A stretch of DNA of 37,349 nt from an uncultured Fidelibacterota bacterium (GCA_913043235.1 CAJWLO010000024.1:1-37349); one strand, 5' to 3'. Shown: positions 9,671 through 16,684, counted from the stretch's first letter. The notes: generated by a model from the sequence alone, not told the origin. Translations and numbers: made by a program.

Positions 9671-10886
9671 TGGTTTCTCGTTTTCGAATCAATAATACAT
9701 TATCATCATCCAGCAATATTTCTGCAGGGCGGGGTCTGGTGTTAAACTGATGGGCCATTGAATAACCATAGGCACCTACGTCCATGATTGCGACCAGTTC
9801 ACCTTCATCTATTTCTGGGAAGGGCCGATCTACAGCCAAACGATCAGTGTTTTCACATATTCGGCCAGTAATATCTACTGTCTGGTTGTTCTCCTGTAGC
9901 TGACCAACTTTGTAGATACGGTGGTGTGCTCCATAAAGAACAGGGCGCATCAATGTTTCCATGCCGGCATCCAAACCCACAAAAGTCTTGTAGCTTTTTT
10001 TTACACCAGTGACCTGTGCTATGAGAATGCCAGCATCTCCCACTAGGTATTTCCCGGGTTCCACACAAAAGCGAGGACCTAGTTCTTTATCATAAACTGA
10101 ATAAAACTCATTGGCAATATTTTTGAATACACGATCAATATTTAGTATTGGTTCGTTTTCTTTATAGGGAATGCCATAACCACCGCCGATAGAAATGTAT
10201 TTGAGATGGATTTTACATTCGGATTCAACCATGGTGGAGATTTCCAGAACGGTACGGATCAATTGAGTGAAATAATTCTCATCGAGTATACCAGAACCGG
10301 TAAAGCAATGTAGGCCAAAGGATTTAACTCCATGGGATAATGCTAGGTTGTAGGCTTCCGTGATTTTTTCCTTTGGGATACCAAACTTCGCTTTTTCGCC
10401 TCCCGTAGTGATTTCCTTAAAGCGGCCACTTCCAAATCCGGGATTTACCCGAAATGATATTTCTTGTGGTACCTGAATTTGTGCGAGGCGGTGAAAAGAC
10501 TGGATATCATCTAGATTTATATGGCATCCTGAATCCAACGCTGTTTTCAGATCATCCCGTGATTCATAGTTGCCGGTATAGAGACATCGCTCTGGTGGAA
10601 TACCAGTTTTATTGGCCACAAATAACTCACCTGGACTAGAACAGTCACAACCCAGGTTCGGGTAAATAGATTTCATGAATGAAATTAGATGAGGGTTATT
10701 GTTAGCCTTGACCGCATAATAGATCTGGTTTTTTGGTAAATGATTATTTAATACTTTGGATAGACGCTGCAGATTATTTTTTATTCGGGTTCCTGAATAC
10801 AGATATAAAGGGGTACCATATTTTTTTACCATAGATTCAAGAAAAGGTTTGTTTTCAACCATATATTGCAATGGGTGCTGACTCAT
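9639..10886 (-). CDS. lysA: Diaminopimelate decarboxylase
   Basis: 415 residues, usual length for LysA. The product is a fold-type III PLP enzyme converting meso-diaminopimelate to L-lysine in the cytoplasm. Visible motifs: PLP lysine in YYAVKANNN (Lys60), GGGYGIPY phosphate-binding loop, 'EPGKYLVGDAGILIAQV', the C-terminal active-site ICENTDRLA (Cys-Glu..Asp) and 'DVGAYGYSMAHQFNTRPRPAEIL', which favours LysA over carboxynorspermidine or ornithine decarboxylases. Its start overlaps the cytochrome gene by 4 bases and its 3' end overlaps the GH18 gene by 32 bases. The unusual company of two secreted wall hydrolases suggests that DAP released from peptidoglycan may be one source of substrate, although biosynthetic lysine supply is the default role. 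Confidence 0.93.
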   Translation of the reverse strand: MSQHPLQYMVENKPFLESMVKKYGTPLYLYSGTRIKNNLQRLSKVLNNHLPKNQIYYAVKANNNPHLISFMKSIYPNLGCDCSSPGELFVANKTGIPPERCLYTGNYESRDDLKTALDSGCHINLDDIQSFHRLAQIQVPQEISFRVNPGFGSGRFKEITTGGEKAKFGIPKEKITEAYNLALSHGVKSFGLHCFTGSGILDENYFTQLIRTVLEISTMVESECKIHLKYISIGGGYGIPYKENEPILNIDRVFKNIANEFYSVYDKELGPRFCVEPGKYLVGDAGILIAQVTGVKKSYKTFVGLDAGMETLMRPVLYGAHHRIYKVGQLQENNQTVDITGRICENTDRLAVDRPFPEIDEGELVAIMDVGAYGYSMAHQFNTRPRPAEILLDDDNVLLIRKRETIEEIFKDCDF

Positions 10887-11284
10887 ATATTTTTTGTTCC
10901 GGCTTTATTATTGATAATATTTTCGAAAATATAAAGTATAGAAGCTTGCAATTCTTTATCTGAACAGTTAAAACAATTCCCTTTTGGAGGCATTATACCT
11001 CTTTTACCACGATAACCTTTTTTAACATGGTTAAAGATGGTATCCATGCCTTTATCTGCAACCCTGTCCCAGTAATCAAAATCCACTAGCTTAGCAGCGC
11101 CGGAAAGACCATAAGTATGGCAGGTAGAACAGGATCTGCTATAGACTTCTTTCCCCATGGTCAACACTTCTGTTGAAATGTTTTTCATTTGAGGCTCTCT
11201 ATAAATATTGTCTTTATCTTTACTGTTGCAGTTGCAATACAGCAATGTAAATAATATGAAAAATGATATTTTATTCATTTCCAT
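10883..11284 (-). CDS. Small c-type cytochrome, cytochrome c5-like
   Basis: 133 residues (or 131 from the second Met). A hydrophobic leader ends in LLYCNCN, a possible but imperfect lipobox, so it is exported and perhaps lipid-anchored. One haem c site, CSTCH, at 52-56. The distal Met is probably Met98 in GIMPPKGNC, followed by the Cys104-x2-Cys107 pair that marks the cytochrome c5 family. Expected role: periplasmic electron carrier. It is the first gene of the minus-strand operon and overlaps lysA by 4 bases; no functional link to the downstream wall enzymes is obvious. Its promoter must lie in the 62 bases separating it from the divergent PAP2 gene. Confidence 0.85.
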   Translation of the reverse strand: MEMNKISFFILFTLLYCNCNSKDKDNIYREPQMKNISTEVLTMGKEVYSRSCSTCHTYGLSGAAKLVDFDYWDRVADKGMDTIFNHVKKGYRGKRGIMPPKGNCFNCSDKELQASILYIFENIINNKAGTKNI

Positions 11285-11346
11285 AGCTTTAGTTTTTATG
11301 CTTCCTTACTATATCTAAACCGAAAGTTAGGATGTGAAAGATCACA

Positions 11347-12171
11347 ATGAAAAATTATATGATTCTTATCCTATTCTGTTCTTCGTGCCTTGTTGCTCAA
11401 CAACAATCAAATCTGGGGAACACCAGTCCAGTATACAAATTTTCGAAAGATTTGGACTTAACCCTGGTTGCATTGAGTACTACCTTAAATATTTCATCAT
11501 TCATATTGAAGAAAAACGTAGAACCCATTACTATTGAAGAAATTAATCAGTTAAATACCAGTGATATCTGGAAATTTGAGAGAAAACTCACCGAGAACTG
11601 GGACAAGAAATCTATAACAGCTAGTGACGCATTTCTTTATGCCAGTATCTGTAACCCGGTATTATTGTATCTGCAAAAGGATATCCGCAAAGATGTCTTT
11701 CCGGTTTCATTGATATGGTTGGAAACAATGACTTTGAATCTAGGTCTTACAAATCTGACAAAAACACTGTTATCGCGCAAGCGACCTTATCTTTATGGAA
11801 ATAAAGCCAGCTTGAATGAAAAACAAAAAAATGATAATCAGCGGAGTTTCTTTTCCGGGCACACTTCAACAACGGCTGCATCCTGGTTTATGCTTGCCAA
11901 GATCTACCAAGATTATTACCCCCAGGACAAACGCTTGCCATACATCTGGTCTTTCTCTGCTACTGTTCCAGCAATCACTGCCTACTTAAGGGTTAAAGGG
12001 GGGAAGCATTTCTATACGGATGTGATTACAGGATATCTTGTAGGTGCAGCGGTAGGACTGATAGTACCAGAATTACACAAAACAGATAATAGGTTCAGCA
12101 CTGGGATGGCCATGCTCCCCAATAGTCAATTGGGAATGAGGATATATTTCGTTATAAATACTAACCTTTAA
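11347..12171 (+). CDS. PAP2-superfamily phosphatase
   Basis: 274 residues with signal peptide (cleavage near LVAQQ). All three PAP2 motifs are present: K139-x6-R146-P147, SGH at 170-172 and R215-x5-H221-x3-D225. His172 and His221 would be the catalytic pair. The family dephosphorylates lipid phosphates such as phosphatidate, undecaprenyl diphosphate or lipid A. Membrane segments are weak, so this may be a periplasmic or peripheral enzyme of the type common in FCB bacteria. The start ATG gives an intact signal peptide. It is divergent from the cytochrome-lysA operon and stands alone. Confidence 0.87.
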   Translation: MKNYMILILFCSSCLVAQQQSNLGNTSPVYKFSKDLDLTLVALSTTLNISSFILKKNVEPITIEEINQLNTSDIWKFERKLTENWDKKSITASDAFLYASICNPVLLYLQKDIRKDVFPVSLIWLETMTLNLGLTNLTKTLLSRKRPYLYGNKASLNEKQKNDNQRSFFSGHTSTTAASWFMLAKIYQDYYPQDKRLPYIWSFSATVPAITAYLRVKGGKHFYTDVITGYLVGAAVGLIVPELHKTDNRFSTGMAMLPNSQLGMRIYFVINTNL

Positions 12172-12313
12172 TAAATTCAGTTCGAATAGGTATCAATTGT
12201 TTTGGAATGGTAGGCTCCATAATAGGTTAAGATTTATACTAAAATGGTATCGAATAGATTAGGTTACATTCTTTAAAATAAGCGTACAAAAAAATCTAAT
12301 ATAACTTTATAAG

Positions 12314-12853
12314 ATGAAACGTTATTTAATTTTTTTTCTAGTAGGAATATTCATTGTGTCTTTATTTGGATCAACACCTGAACTGGGAAAACCCGCACCG
12401 GATTTTTCATTGCCGGATCAGGATGGAAATATACATTCTCTTAAGGATTATCGTGGTCAAAGAACGGTGTTGTATTTTTTCCCAAGGGCCGATACCCCTG
12501 GATGAATCAAGCAGGCCTGCGGGTTCCGGGACGAATCTGAAACATTTGAGCAATATAATATTGCCATACTGGGAGTTAGTTACGACTCGCCGGGTGCACT
12601 GAGTACTTTTAAAAATAAATTTAAGATACCCTTTAATTTCCTATCTGATGATAAAAAGGAGACAGGAAAAGAATATGGTGTAAACAGAATATTATTTTCT
12701 GCTAGGAAGACATTTTTAATAGATGAAAATGGTATTTTAATTAATATCATTGATACTGTAAATCTTCATACTCATCCCAAAGATATTTTGTCTATATTTG
12801 AAGCAGAAAAATTATCTGATCAATCCAATTATATAAAAAAAGTAATTAGATGA
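12314..12853 (+). CDS. Selenocysteine-containing peroxiredoxin, Bcp/PrxQ type, exported (UGA at codon 64 read as Sec)
   Basis: The frame starts at ATG 12314 with a signal peptide (MKRYLIFFLVGIFIVSLFGS), continues through APDFSLPDQDGNIHSLKDY and 'VLYFFPRADTPG', meets TGA at 12503-12505, and goes on in the same frame with IKQACGFRDESETFEQY, ILGVSYDS, KTFLIDENG to a TGA stop at 12851-12853. In Bcp/PrxQ proteins the residue after DTPG is the peroxidatic Cys and the resolving Cys is five residues later; here UGA occupies exactly that first position (64) and Cys69 the second. This is the classic Cys-to-Sec replacement, not a decayed gene: the downstream half is intact. The product would reduce peroxides in the periplasm. 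A weak stem-loop follows the UGA. The stop overlaps the start of the SelW-family gene (ATGA). Confidence 0.9.
12506..12540 (+). promoter_or_regulatory. Candidate SECIS region after the peroxiredoxin UGA
   Basis: Directly downstream of the in-frame UGA, CCTG (12516-12519) can pair with CGGG (12527-12530), leaving a seven-base loop CGGGTTC that contains GGU, the apical element SelB tends to read in bacterial SECIS. CAG at 12512-12514 could extend the base with CTG at 12537-12539. The stem is short and includes a G-U pair, so this is a weaker candidate than the one in the following gene. Confidence 0.4.
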
Positions 12854-13077
12854 ATTTATCTATTGAATACTGCACAGAGTGAAACTATTTGCCTAGGGCT
12901 TCCAGTTTGGAAGCCGAACTGAAATCTAAGTTCCCTGGAATTGAAACTAAACTCATTTCAAGCGGCGGCGGTGTATTTGAGATTATGCTGAATGGAGACC
13001 TGATCTTTTCTAAGAAAGCAAAAGGTCGTTTCCCTGATGATGGTGAAGTAGCTTCCCTGATTAAACAAGCGATGTAA
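12850..13077 (+). CDS. SelW/Rdx-family selenoprotein (CxxU redox motif)
   Basis: 75 residues if TGA at 12880-12882 is read as selenocysteine. The N-terminus is MNLSIEYCTEU, placing Cys8-x2-Sec11 in the loop after the first beta strand, exactly where SelW/SelT/SelH thioredoxin-fold proteins carry CxxU. The rest (LEAELKSKFPG...GGGVFEIMLNGDLIFSKKAKGRFPDDGEVASLI) matches the Rdx family, including the ISSGGGVFEI turn and the GRFPDDGEV tail. Length is typical. Without recoding only a 62-codon fragment from a TTG would be annotated. The ATG overlaps the peroxiredoxin stop, so the genes are translationally coupled; a role as electron donor for the Sec-peroxiredoxin is attractive but inferred, since this protein has no signal peptide and the peroxiredoxin does. 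Confidence 0.9.
12897..12915 (+). promoter_or_regulatory. SECIS-like hairpin of the SelW-family gene
   Basis: GGCTTCC (12897-12903) pairs perfectly with GGAAGCC (12909-12915), a 7-bp stem closed by the five-base loop AGTTT. The loop begins 22 bases after the UGA and contains the G-U expected in bacterial SECIS apical loops; position and size fit the family well. It lies inside the coding region, as in all bacterial SECIS. Confidence 0.75.
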
Positions 13078-13121
13078 ACCATTCTAAAGTGGACTATTGT
13101 TCAATGTGCCTGCAAGAAAAC

Positions 13122-13143
13122 TCTATAAAAAAATAGATTTTTT
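13122..13143 (+). terminator. Weak AT-rich candidate terminator after the selenoprotein pair
   Basis: TCTAT (13122-13126), a six-A loop, ATAGA (13133-13137) and then a run of six T. The five-base, A/U-dominated stem is marginal, but it lies 45 bases after the SelW-family stop and before the next promoter region, where a terminator is expected. Confidence 0.35.
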
Positions 13144-13277
13144 AAACTCCGTCCCCTTACACTGAATAATGTCCTATCGCTATTTAACCTTTATTTCGAG
13201 GTTGATACTGTTTTTTCTTGGATAGTAAATGGAGTAATATTTCTGCCCGTAAATAGTTTATTTTAGGATTCTTAAAT

Positions 13278-14558
13278 ATGAATAAAGAAATTAAAAGTGT
13301 AATAACATGTGATCTAGATGGAAAGGTAGAAACATTTAGTGATAGCGCTGTAAAACTTTTTGGATACAATCAAGAAGAAGTTATTGGAAAAATGAGGGTC
13401 AGTGATTTCAGTGATGGACAAGTTGTTTTGGGGCACGTTGTTGGTTGGCTCGATGAAGCAGTGAAAAATGGAGAGTGGGAAGGAGATACAGTATTCTTGC
13501 ATAAAGACGGAAGTGAATTGCCCTGTCATATTAAGATCACTCCCACAAAAGGAAAAAATGGAGAACATATTGGTTATTGCGGAGTAACTATACCTTTAGA
13601 TGATAAAACTCCTGATGAAGTGCGACCAAAAATTAACCTGATGACCAGGATGTTCACATGGGTTGTTATCATGCGCCTACCATTTTTATCTGCCACCTTA
13701 GTTCCAATTTTTATAGGTGCGGCTGTGGCAAATCTAGCAGGATTTTCTGTAGACTGGAGTTGGTTGGGTTTAACCCTTCTGGGTGGATCATTACTGCACA
13801 TTGGCACTAATACATCTAATGATTACTTCGATCATATTAGTGGGACAGATGAAGCCAACTTTAATTATAGTAATGTTGGGTTAAATGGTGGAAGCCGAAG
13901 CATTCAGATGGGCTTGATCTCGCCAAGAGGAATGCTGACAGTGGCTATTACAGCTTTTGCATTAAGTGCAGTTGTAGGTATCCCACTGATAAATAAAGCA
14001 GGTATGTCCGTACTCTGGCTGGGATTGATAGGATTTATATCAGGTTTATTTTATACAGCTCCACCTTTCCGTTTTTCATCGAGGAAAGGGTTTGGTGAAC
14101 TAATTATTGGACTCAATTTTGGCCCCTTAATGGTAGCTGGGAGTGCGCTGATACAAACCGGAAAGCTACTTCCCGAAGCATTTCTAGCAGGTATCCCCAT
14201 CGGGTTTCTTGTGGCTGCCATTGTTTATATGAATGAGTTTCCAGATCACGATAGTGATAAAATTACGGGAAAGAATACCCTTATCGTTGTATTTGGTCCA
14301 GAAAAGGCTAGGGCAGGCTATGTATCCTTGGTCGTTGGTGCTTTCTTAAGTATCGTTGTCTTAGCATTGAATGGAACTTTCCCAACCTTGACTTTAATTT
14401 CTCTTTTAGGGGCTTACTTTGGCATAAGAGCAATCCAGACATTATATAAATATTATAACGATCGCCTGCTACAGCCTGCAAACTGGGGAACAATTATTAT
14501 GCACAATGTAGCTGGAATATTGTTCTGTATTGGGATATGGTTGGGCCCATCTGTATAA
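13278..14558 (+). CDS. PAS domain fused to UbiA/MenA-type membrane prenyltransferase
   Basis: 426 residues. Residues 1-105 form a PAS domain (CDLDGKVETFSDSAVKLFGY, EVIGKMRVSDF, 'FLHKDGSELPCHIKITPT', IGYCGVTIPL). Residues 120-426 are a UbiA-superfamily prenyltransferase with about eight membrane segments, the first Asp-rich motif NTSNDYFDH (N181-D185), 'YTAPPFRFSSRKGFGELI', and the second Asp-rich motif NEFPDHDSDK (319-328). The pattern is closest to MenA (1,4-dihydroxy-2-naphthoate polyprenyltransferase), which makes demethylmenaquinone, but the substrate is not proven. The frame runs without interruption through both domains, so this is one protein, not two genes. The PAS domain would face the cytoplasm and could tune quinone synthesis to redox or a ligand. 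No Shine-Dalgarno is evident. A strong terminator follows. Confidence 0.88.
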   Translation: MNKEIKSVITCDLDGKVETFSDSAVKLFGYNQEEVIGKMRVSDFSDGQVVLGHVVGWLDEAVKNGEWEGDTVFLHKDGSELPCHIKITPTKGKNGEHIGYCGVTIPLDDKTPDEVRPKINLMTRMFTWVVIMRLPFLSATLVPIFIGAAVANLAGFSVDWSWLGLTLLGGSLLHIGTNTSNDYFDHISGTDEANFNYSNVGLNGGSRSIQMGLISPRGMLTVAITAFALSAVVGIPLINKAGMSVLWLGLIGFISGLFYTAPPFRFSSRKGFGELIIGLNFGPLMVAGSALIQTGKLLPEAFLAGIPIGFLVAAIVYMNEFPDHDSDKITGKNTLIVVFGPEKARAGYVSLVVGAFLSIVVLALNGTFPTLTLISLLGAYFGIRAIQTLYKYYNDRLLQPANWGTIIMHNVAGILFCIGIWLGPSV

Positions 14559-14585
14559 TCTGTAAAATCACCTTATGATATTCAT

Positions 14586-14610
14586 AAAAAGCCCCGATCA
14601 GGGGCTTTTT
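14586..14610 (+). terminator. Rho-independent terminator
   Basis: GCCCC (14591-14595) pairs with GGGGC (14601-14605) around the loop GATCA, flanked by five A on the left and five T on the right, which extend the stem and supply the U-tract. It sits 27 bases after the PAS-UbiA stop. The A/T flanks make it usable in both directions. Confidence 0.9.
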
Positions 14611-14640
14611 ATTTGGATTGAACTGAAAACTTTTGTAATA

Positions 14641-14663
14641 TACTTACGAGTAACTTACGAGTA
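14641..14663 (+). promoter_or_regulatory. Candidate LexA operator: tandem 11-bp repeat with TACT-N4-AGTA dyad
   Basis: ACTTACGAGTA occurs twice back to back (14642-14652 and 14653-14663). With the preceding T, the first copy is a dyad, TACT-N4-AGTA; the second is AACT-N4-AGTA with one mismatch. A TATAAA box lies just downstream at 14668-14673. The site is 80 bases upstream of the small ORF that overlaps lexA, where an autoregulatory LexA operator is expected. It does not match the known CTGT-N8-ACAG or GAAC-N4-GTTC boxes, so the identity is an inference from position and symmetry. Confidence 0.5.
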
Positions 14664-14683
14664 TAGTTATAAAACATAAAGGG

Positions 14684-14733
14684 CACAGGGTTCTCCAACT
14701 AAAAAAGCTTTTGCAGCTTTGTTGATCTCTGTG
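14684..14733 (+). promoter_or_regulatory. Long imperfect hairpin in the leader of the SOS cassette
   Basis: Three nested pairings are visible: CACAG (14684-14688) with CTGTG (14729-14733), CAAC (14696-14699) with GTTG (14721-14724), and AAAGC (14704-14708) with GCTTT (14716-14720), around the loop TTTTGCA. Internal bulges separate them. TTTT follows at 14734, so it could act as a weak attenuator, or it may shield the small ORF start at 14741. Function not established. Confidence 0.4.
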
Positions 14734-14740
14734 TTTTAAG

Positions 14741-14890
14741 ATGATGAAGAAAAGATTAAAAAAAAGACCATCACTGGCTGTTATTAGGGCTGTTACCCGG
14801 CTTAACAATCATGCTCATAAAAAAGCATCTCGATCTGTGATCTGGGTTGGAGAATCAATGACAAAGCATTGGTCTATTACCTCGAAATGA
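14741..14890 (+). CDS. Small basic ORF (49 aa) coupled to lexA
   Basis: ATGATG at 14741 opens 49 codons starting MMKKRLKKRPSLAVIRAVTR and ending HWSITSK, with a stop at 14888-14890 that overlaps the lexA ATG as ATGA. The product is very basic (Lys/Arg-rich N-terminus), with no signal peptide and no recognised family. No good Shine-Dalgarno is visible. The exact stop/start overlap with lexA, the same coupling style used elsewhere in this window, is the main argument that it is translated; it could be a leader peptide for lexA or a DNA-binding accessory of the mutasome. It could also be chance. Confidence 0.4.
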   Translation: MMKKRLKKRPSLAVIRAVTRLNNHAHKKASRSVIWVGESMTKHWSITSK

Positions 14891-15501
14891 AACCACTGTC
14901 TCCAAAATTGAAAAAATTCCTCGATTTTATTCAGCGATTCACCTTGAACTTTGGCCAGGCTCCTTCTTATGAAGAGATTATGGCGGGTCTTGGTTTTGAT
15001 TCATTGGGAACAGTGAACTGGTATGTAAAGACCTTGGAAGAAGAAGGTCATTTATCCCGTATAAAAGGTCCCAACGGCAAGCGGGCGCTCACCTTAATCC
15101 ACAAAGAGCACGCCACAACTACAGCCCGTTTGCCGCTGCTGGGCCTGATCGCAGCGGGAGAACCCATTGAAGCATTGGAAAATCCGGAAGTGGTGGATGT
15201 GCCACCATCTCTACTACATCCTGATAACTATGTTCTACAAGTGAAGGGGGATTCCATGATCGATGAGCAGATTCACGATGGCGATTTTATTGTGGCTAGG
15301 AAAACCGAGACTGCTCGTTCCGGGCAAATCGTGGTGGCTTTGATCAATGGTGAAGCCACATTGAAATGCTATGTTCCCAAAACAGATTGTATTGAACTTC
15401 ATCCTAAAAATCAAAAATTTCCAATTATAAAAGTTAATCCCCAAGACGATTTTCATATCAATGGCGTGCTTCTGTATTCCTTTCGGAATTATTTGAACTA
15501 G
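14887..15501 (+). CDS. lexA: LexA-family SOS repressor (autoproteolytic)
   Basis: 204 residues from ATG 14887; a TTG 18 bases upstream would add only six residues and ignores the ATGA overlap with the small ORF. The N-terminal LexA-type winged helix-turn-helix spans about 1-65 (SPKLKKFLDFIQ, 'APSYEEIMAGLGFDSLGTV'). The C-terminal S24 domain shows the cleavage site Ala90-Gly91 in LIAAGEPI, the nucleophile Ser123 in KGDSMID and the general-base Lys160 in EATLKCY, so RecA-stimulated self-cleavage should be intact. It heads a lexA-imuB-dnaE2 cassette (10 bases to the next gene), so DNA damage should derepress the error-prone polymerase genes. Confidence 0.9.
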   Translation: MKPLSPKLKKFLDFIQRFTLNFGQAPSYEEIMAGLGFDSLGTVNWYVKTLEEEGHLSRIKGPNGKRALTLIHKEHATTTARLPLLGLIAAGEPIEALENPEVVDVPPSLLHPDNYVLQVKGDSMIDEQIHDGDFIVARKTETARSGQIVVALINGEATLKCYVPKTDCIELHPKNQKFPIIKVNPQDDFHINGVLLYSFRNYLN

Positions 15502-15511
15502 GCACGCTTTA

Positions 15512-16684
15512 ATGATTGCCCGGGACGTTTTTTACATACGTCTTAAGGAAATGGAACTCCAGATCGAGCGGATCATGGATCCTAGCCTGAAGACACGCCC
15601 GGTAGCCATTATCTCATCTCCCCAATCAAGTGGTACGATCCTGTCTTTATCTCCTGAAGCGAAAGAAGATGGACTATTTCATGGGATGAAAGTTTCTGTA
15701 GTACGAAAAATGAGCCATGGTGTGCAACTTCTCCCTTACAATCGTTCTTTGTATACCCGTGTAAATCGGTATGTATATCAGGCTGTATCCAAGTTTACTC
15801 CTATTGTAGAACCTGAAGGATTTGATGGATTTTATCTTGATATGAAGGGCATGAGGGCGATTCATGGTGATATGCAAAACACGGGAATGTCCATTATCCA
15901 GAGAATCCGGGAACAAACCAATATTTCAGGGATGGTGGGTATCAGTATAAATAAACTGATAAGCCGGATTGTCACATCTGTCATACCGGAGATAATTCAT
16001 GAAGTACAGAGTGGAAAAGAGGCAGAGTTTTTATCGTCATTGCAGCCGCCAGTTCTCCCTTCAGTAAAGGAAAATTATGTAAACTGGTTGATCCGTTTCC
16101 TATGGATCAAGCAGATCAGCCATATCCAGTCCATGGCACGCCGATCGGATGAATTTCGAACCTTTTTTGGTTCTTATGCCGTACAGCTTTCCAGGGAAGC
16201 ACATGGCCATGATTCATCTGTTGTTAAACCGCTGGAACTCCAAAATCATGTTTTGGAGCAAACGGTTTTGCCTGAAGATACCAATGATGAAAATGTGCTC
16301 CATGCGGTGGTGAAAGACCTGGCTGAACAGGTAGCGTTCAAACTTCGCAAGCGCCGACAATTAGCGAAAAAAATCAAGTTGGAGATTCATTATACCGATG
16401 GTTACCACCGAATCCGGACAGGACAGATCATTAGGATCGATGATAAATCGGTGATCAACGTTTGCAGAATACTGTTCGATAAAGCAAATGAACGGCGTAA
16501 TCGTGTTCGAACAATTTCATTGGATGTCAGTGATTTTTATCCTTATGTCAATCAGGAGAGCCTGTTTTCTACAGCGGAGAGTCGGGATATGGCTGTATCC
16601 CAAGCAGTAGAGAAAGTTCGTCTTAAATACGGTGTCCAGAGCCTGCAGACCATGGATGTTTTCCAGGCTCTGGGGCATATTTGA
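15512..16684 (+). CDS. imuB: ImuB-like Y-family polymerase homologue with degenerate active site
   Basis: 390 residues aligned to Y-family (DinB/ImuB) polymerases: 'VFYIRLKEMELQIE' at the fold start, 'RPVAIISS', SLSPEAKEDGLFHGMKV, 'FDGFYLDMKG' and 'GISINKLISRI'. Of the three catalytic carboxylates of Pol IV, the first is replaced by Arg10, the second is kept as Asp105, and the third (Glu) is Gly106. This loss is typical of ImuB, which acts as a non-catalytic adaptor joining DnaE2 to the beta clamp. The C-terminal QTMDVF is a possible, imperfect clamp-binding motif. It lies 10 bases after lexA and its TGA overlaps the dnaE2 ATG (TGATG). No imuA precedes it. Confidence 0.82.
   Translation: MIARDVFYIRLKEMELQIERIMDPSLKTRPVAIISSPQSSGTILSLSPEAKEDGLFHGMKVSVVRKMSHGVQLLPYNRSLYTRVNRYVYQAVSKFTPIVEPEGFDGFYLDMKGMRAIHGDMQNTGMSIIQRIREQTNISGMVGISINKLISRIVTSVIPEIIHEVQSGKEAEFLSSLQPPVLPSVKENYVNWLIRFLWIKQISHIQSMARRSDEFRTFFGSYAVQLSREAHGHDSSVVKPLELQNHVLEQTVLPEDTNDENVLHAVVKDLAEQVAFKLRKRRQLAKKIKLEIHYTDGYHRIRTGQIIRIDDKSVINVCRILFDKANERRNRVRTISLDVSDFYPYVNQESLFSTAESRDMAVSQAVEKVRLKYGVQSLQTMDVFQALGHI

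Noticed and set aside
12172-12313. Riboswitch or regulatory RNA upstream of the peroxiredoxin
   Set aside because: Only repeated GGTATC words and AT-rich sequence; no conserved structure recognised.
12314-13077. Reading the two interrupted frames as pseudogenes or sequencing errors
   Set aside because: Both interruptions are TGA, both fall exactly at catalytic Cys positions (TPGU, CxxU), both flanks are intact, and the second is followed by a SECIS-like hairpin. Two random mutations would not do this.
14869-14886. TTG at 14869 as the lexA start
   Set aside because: It adds six residues with no family support, while ATG 14887 gives the normal LexA N-terminus and the ATGA overlap.
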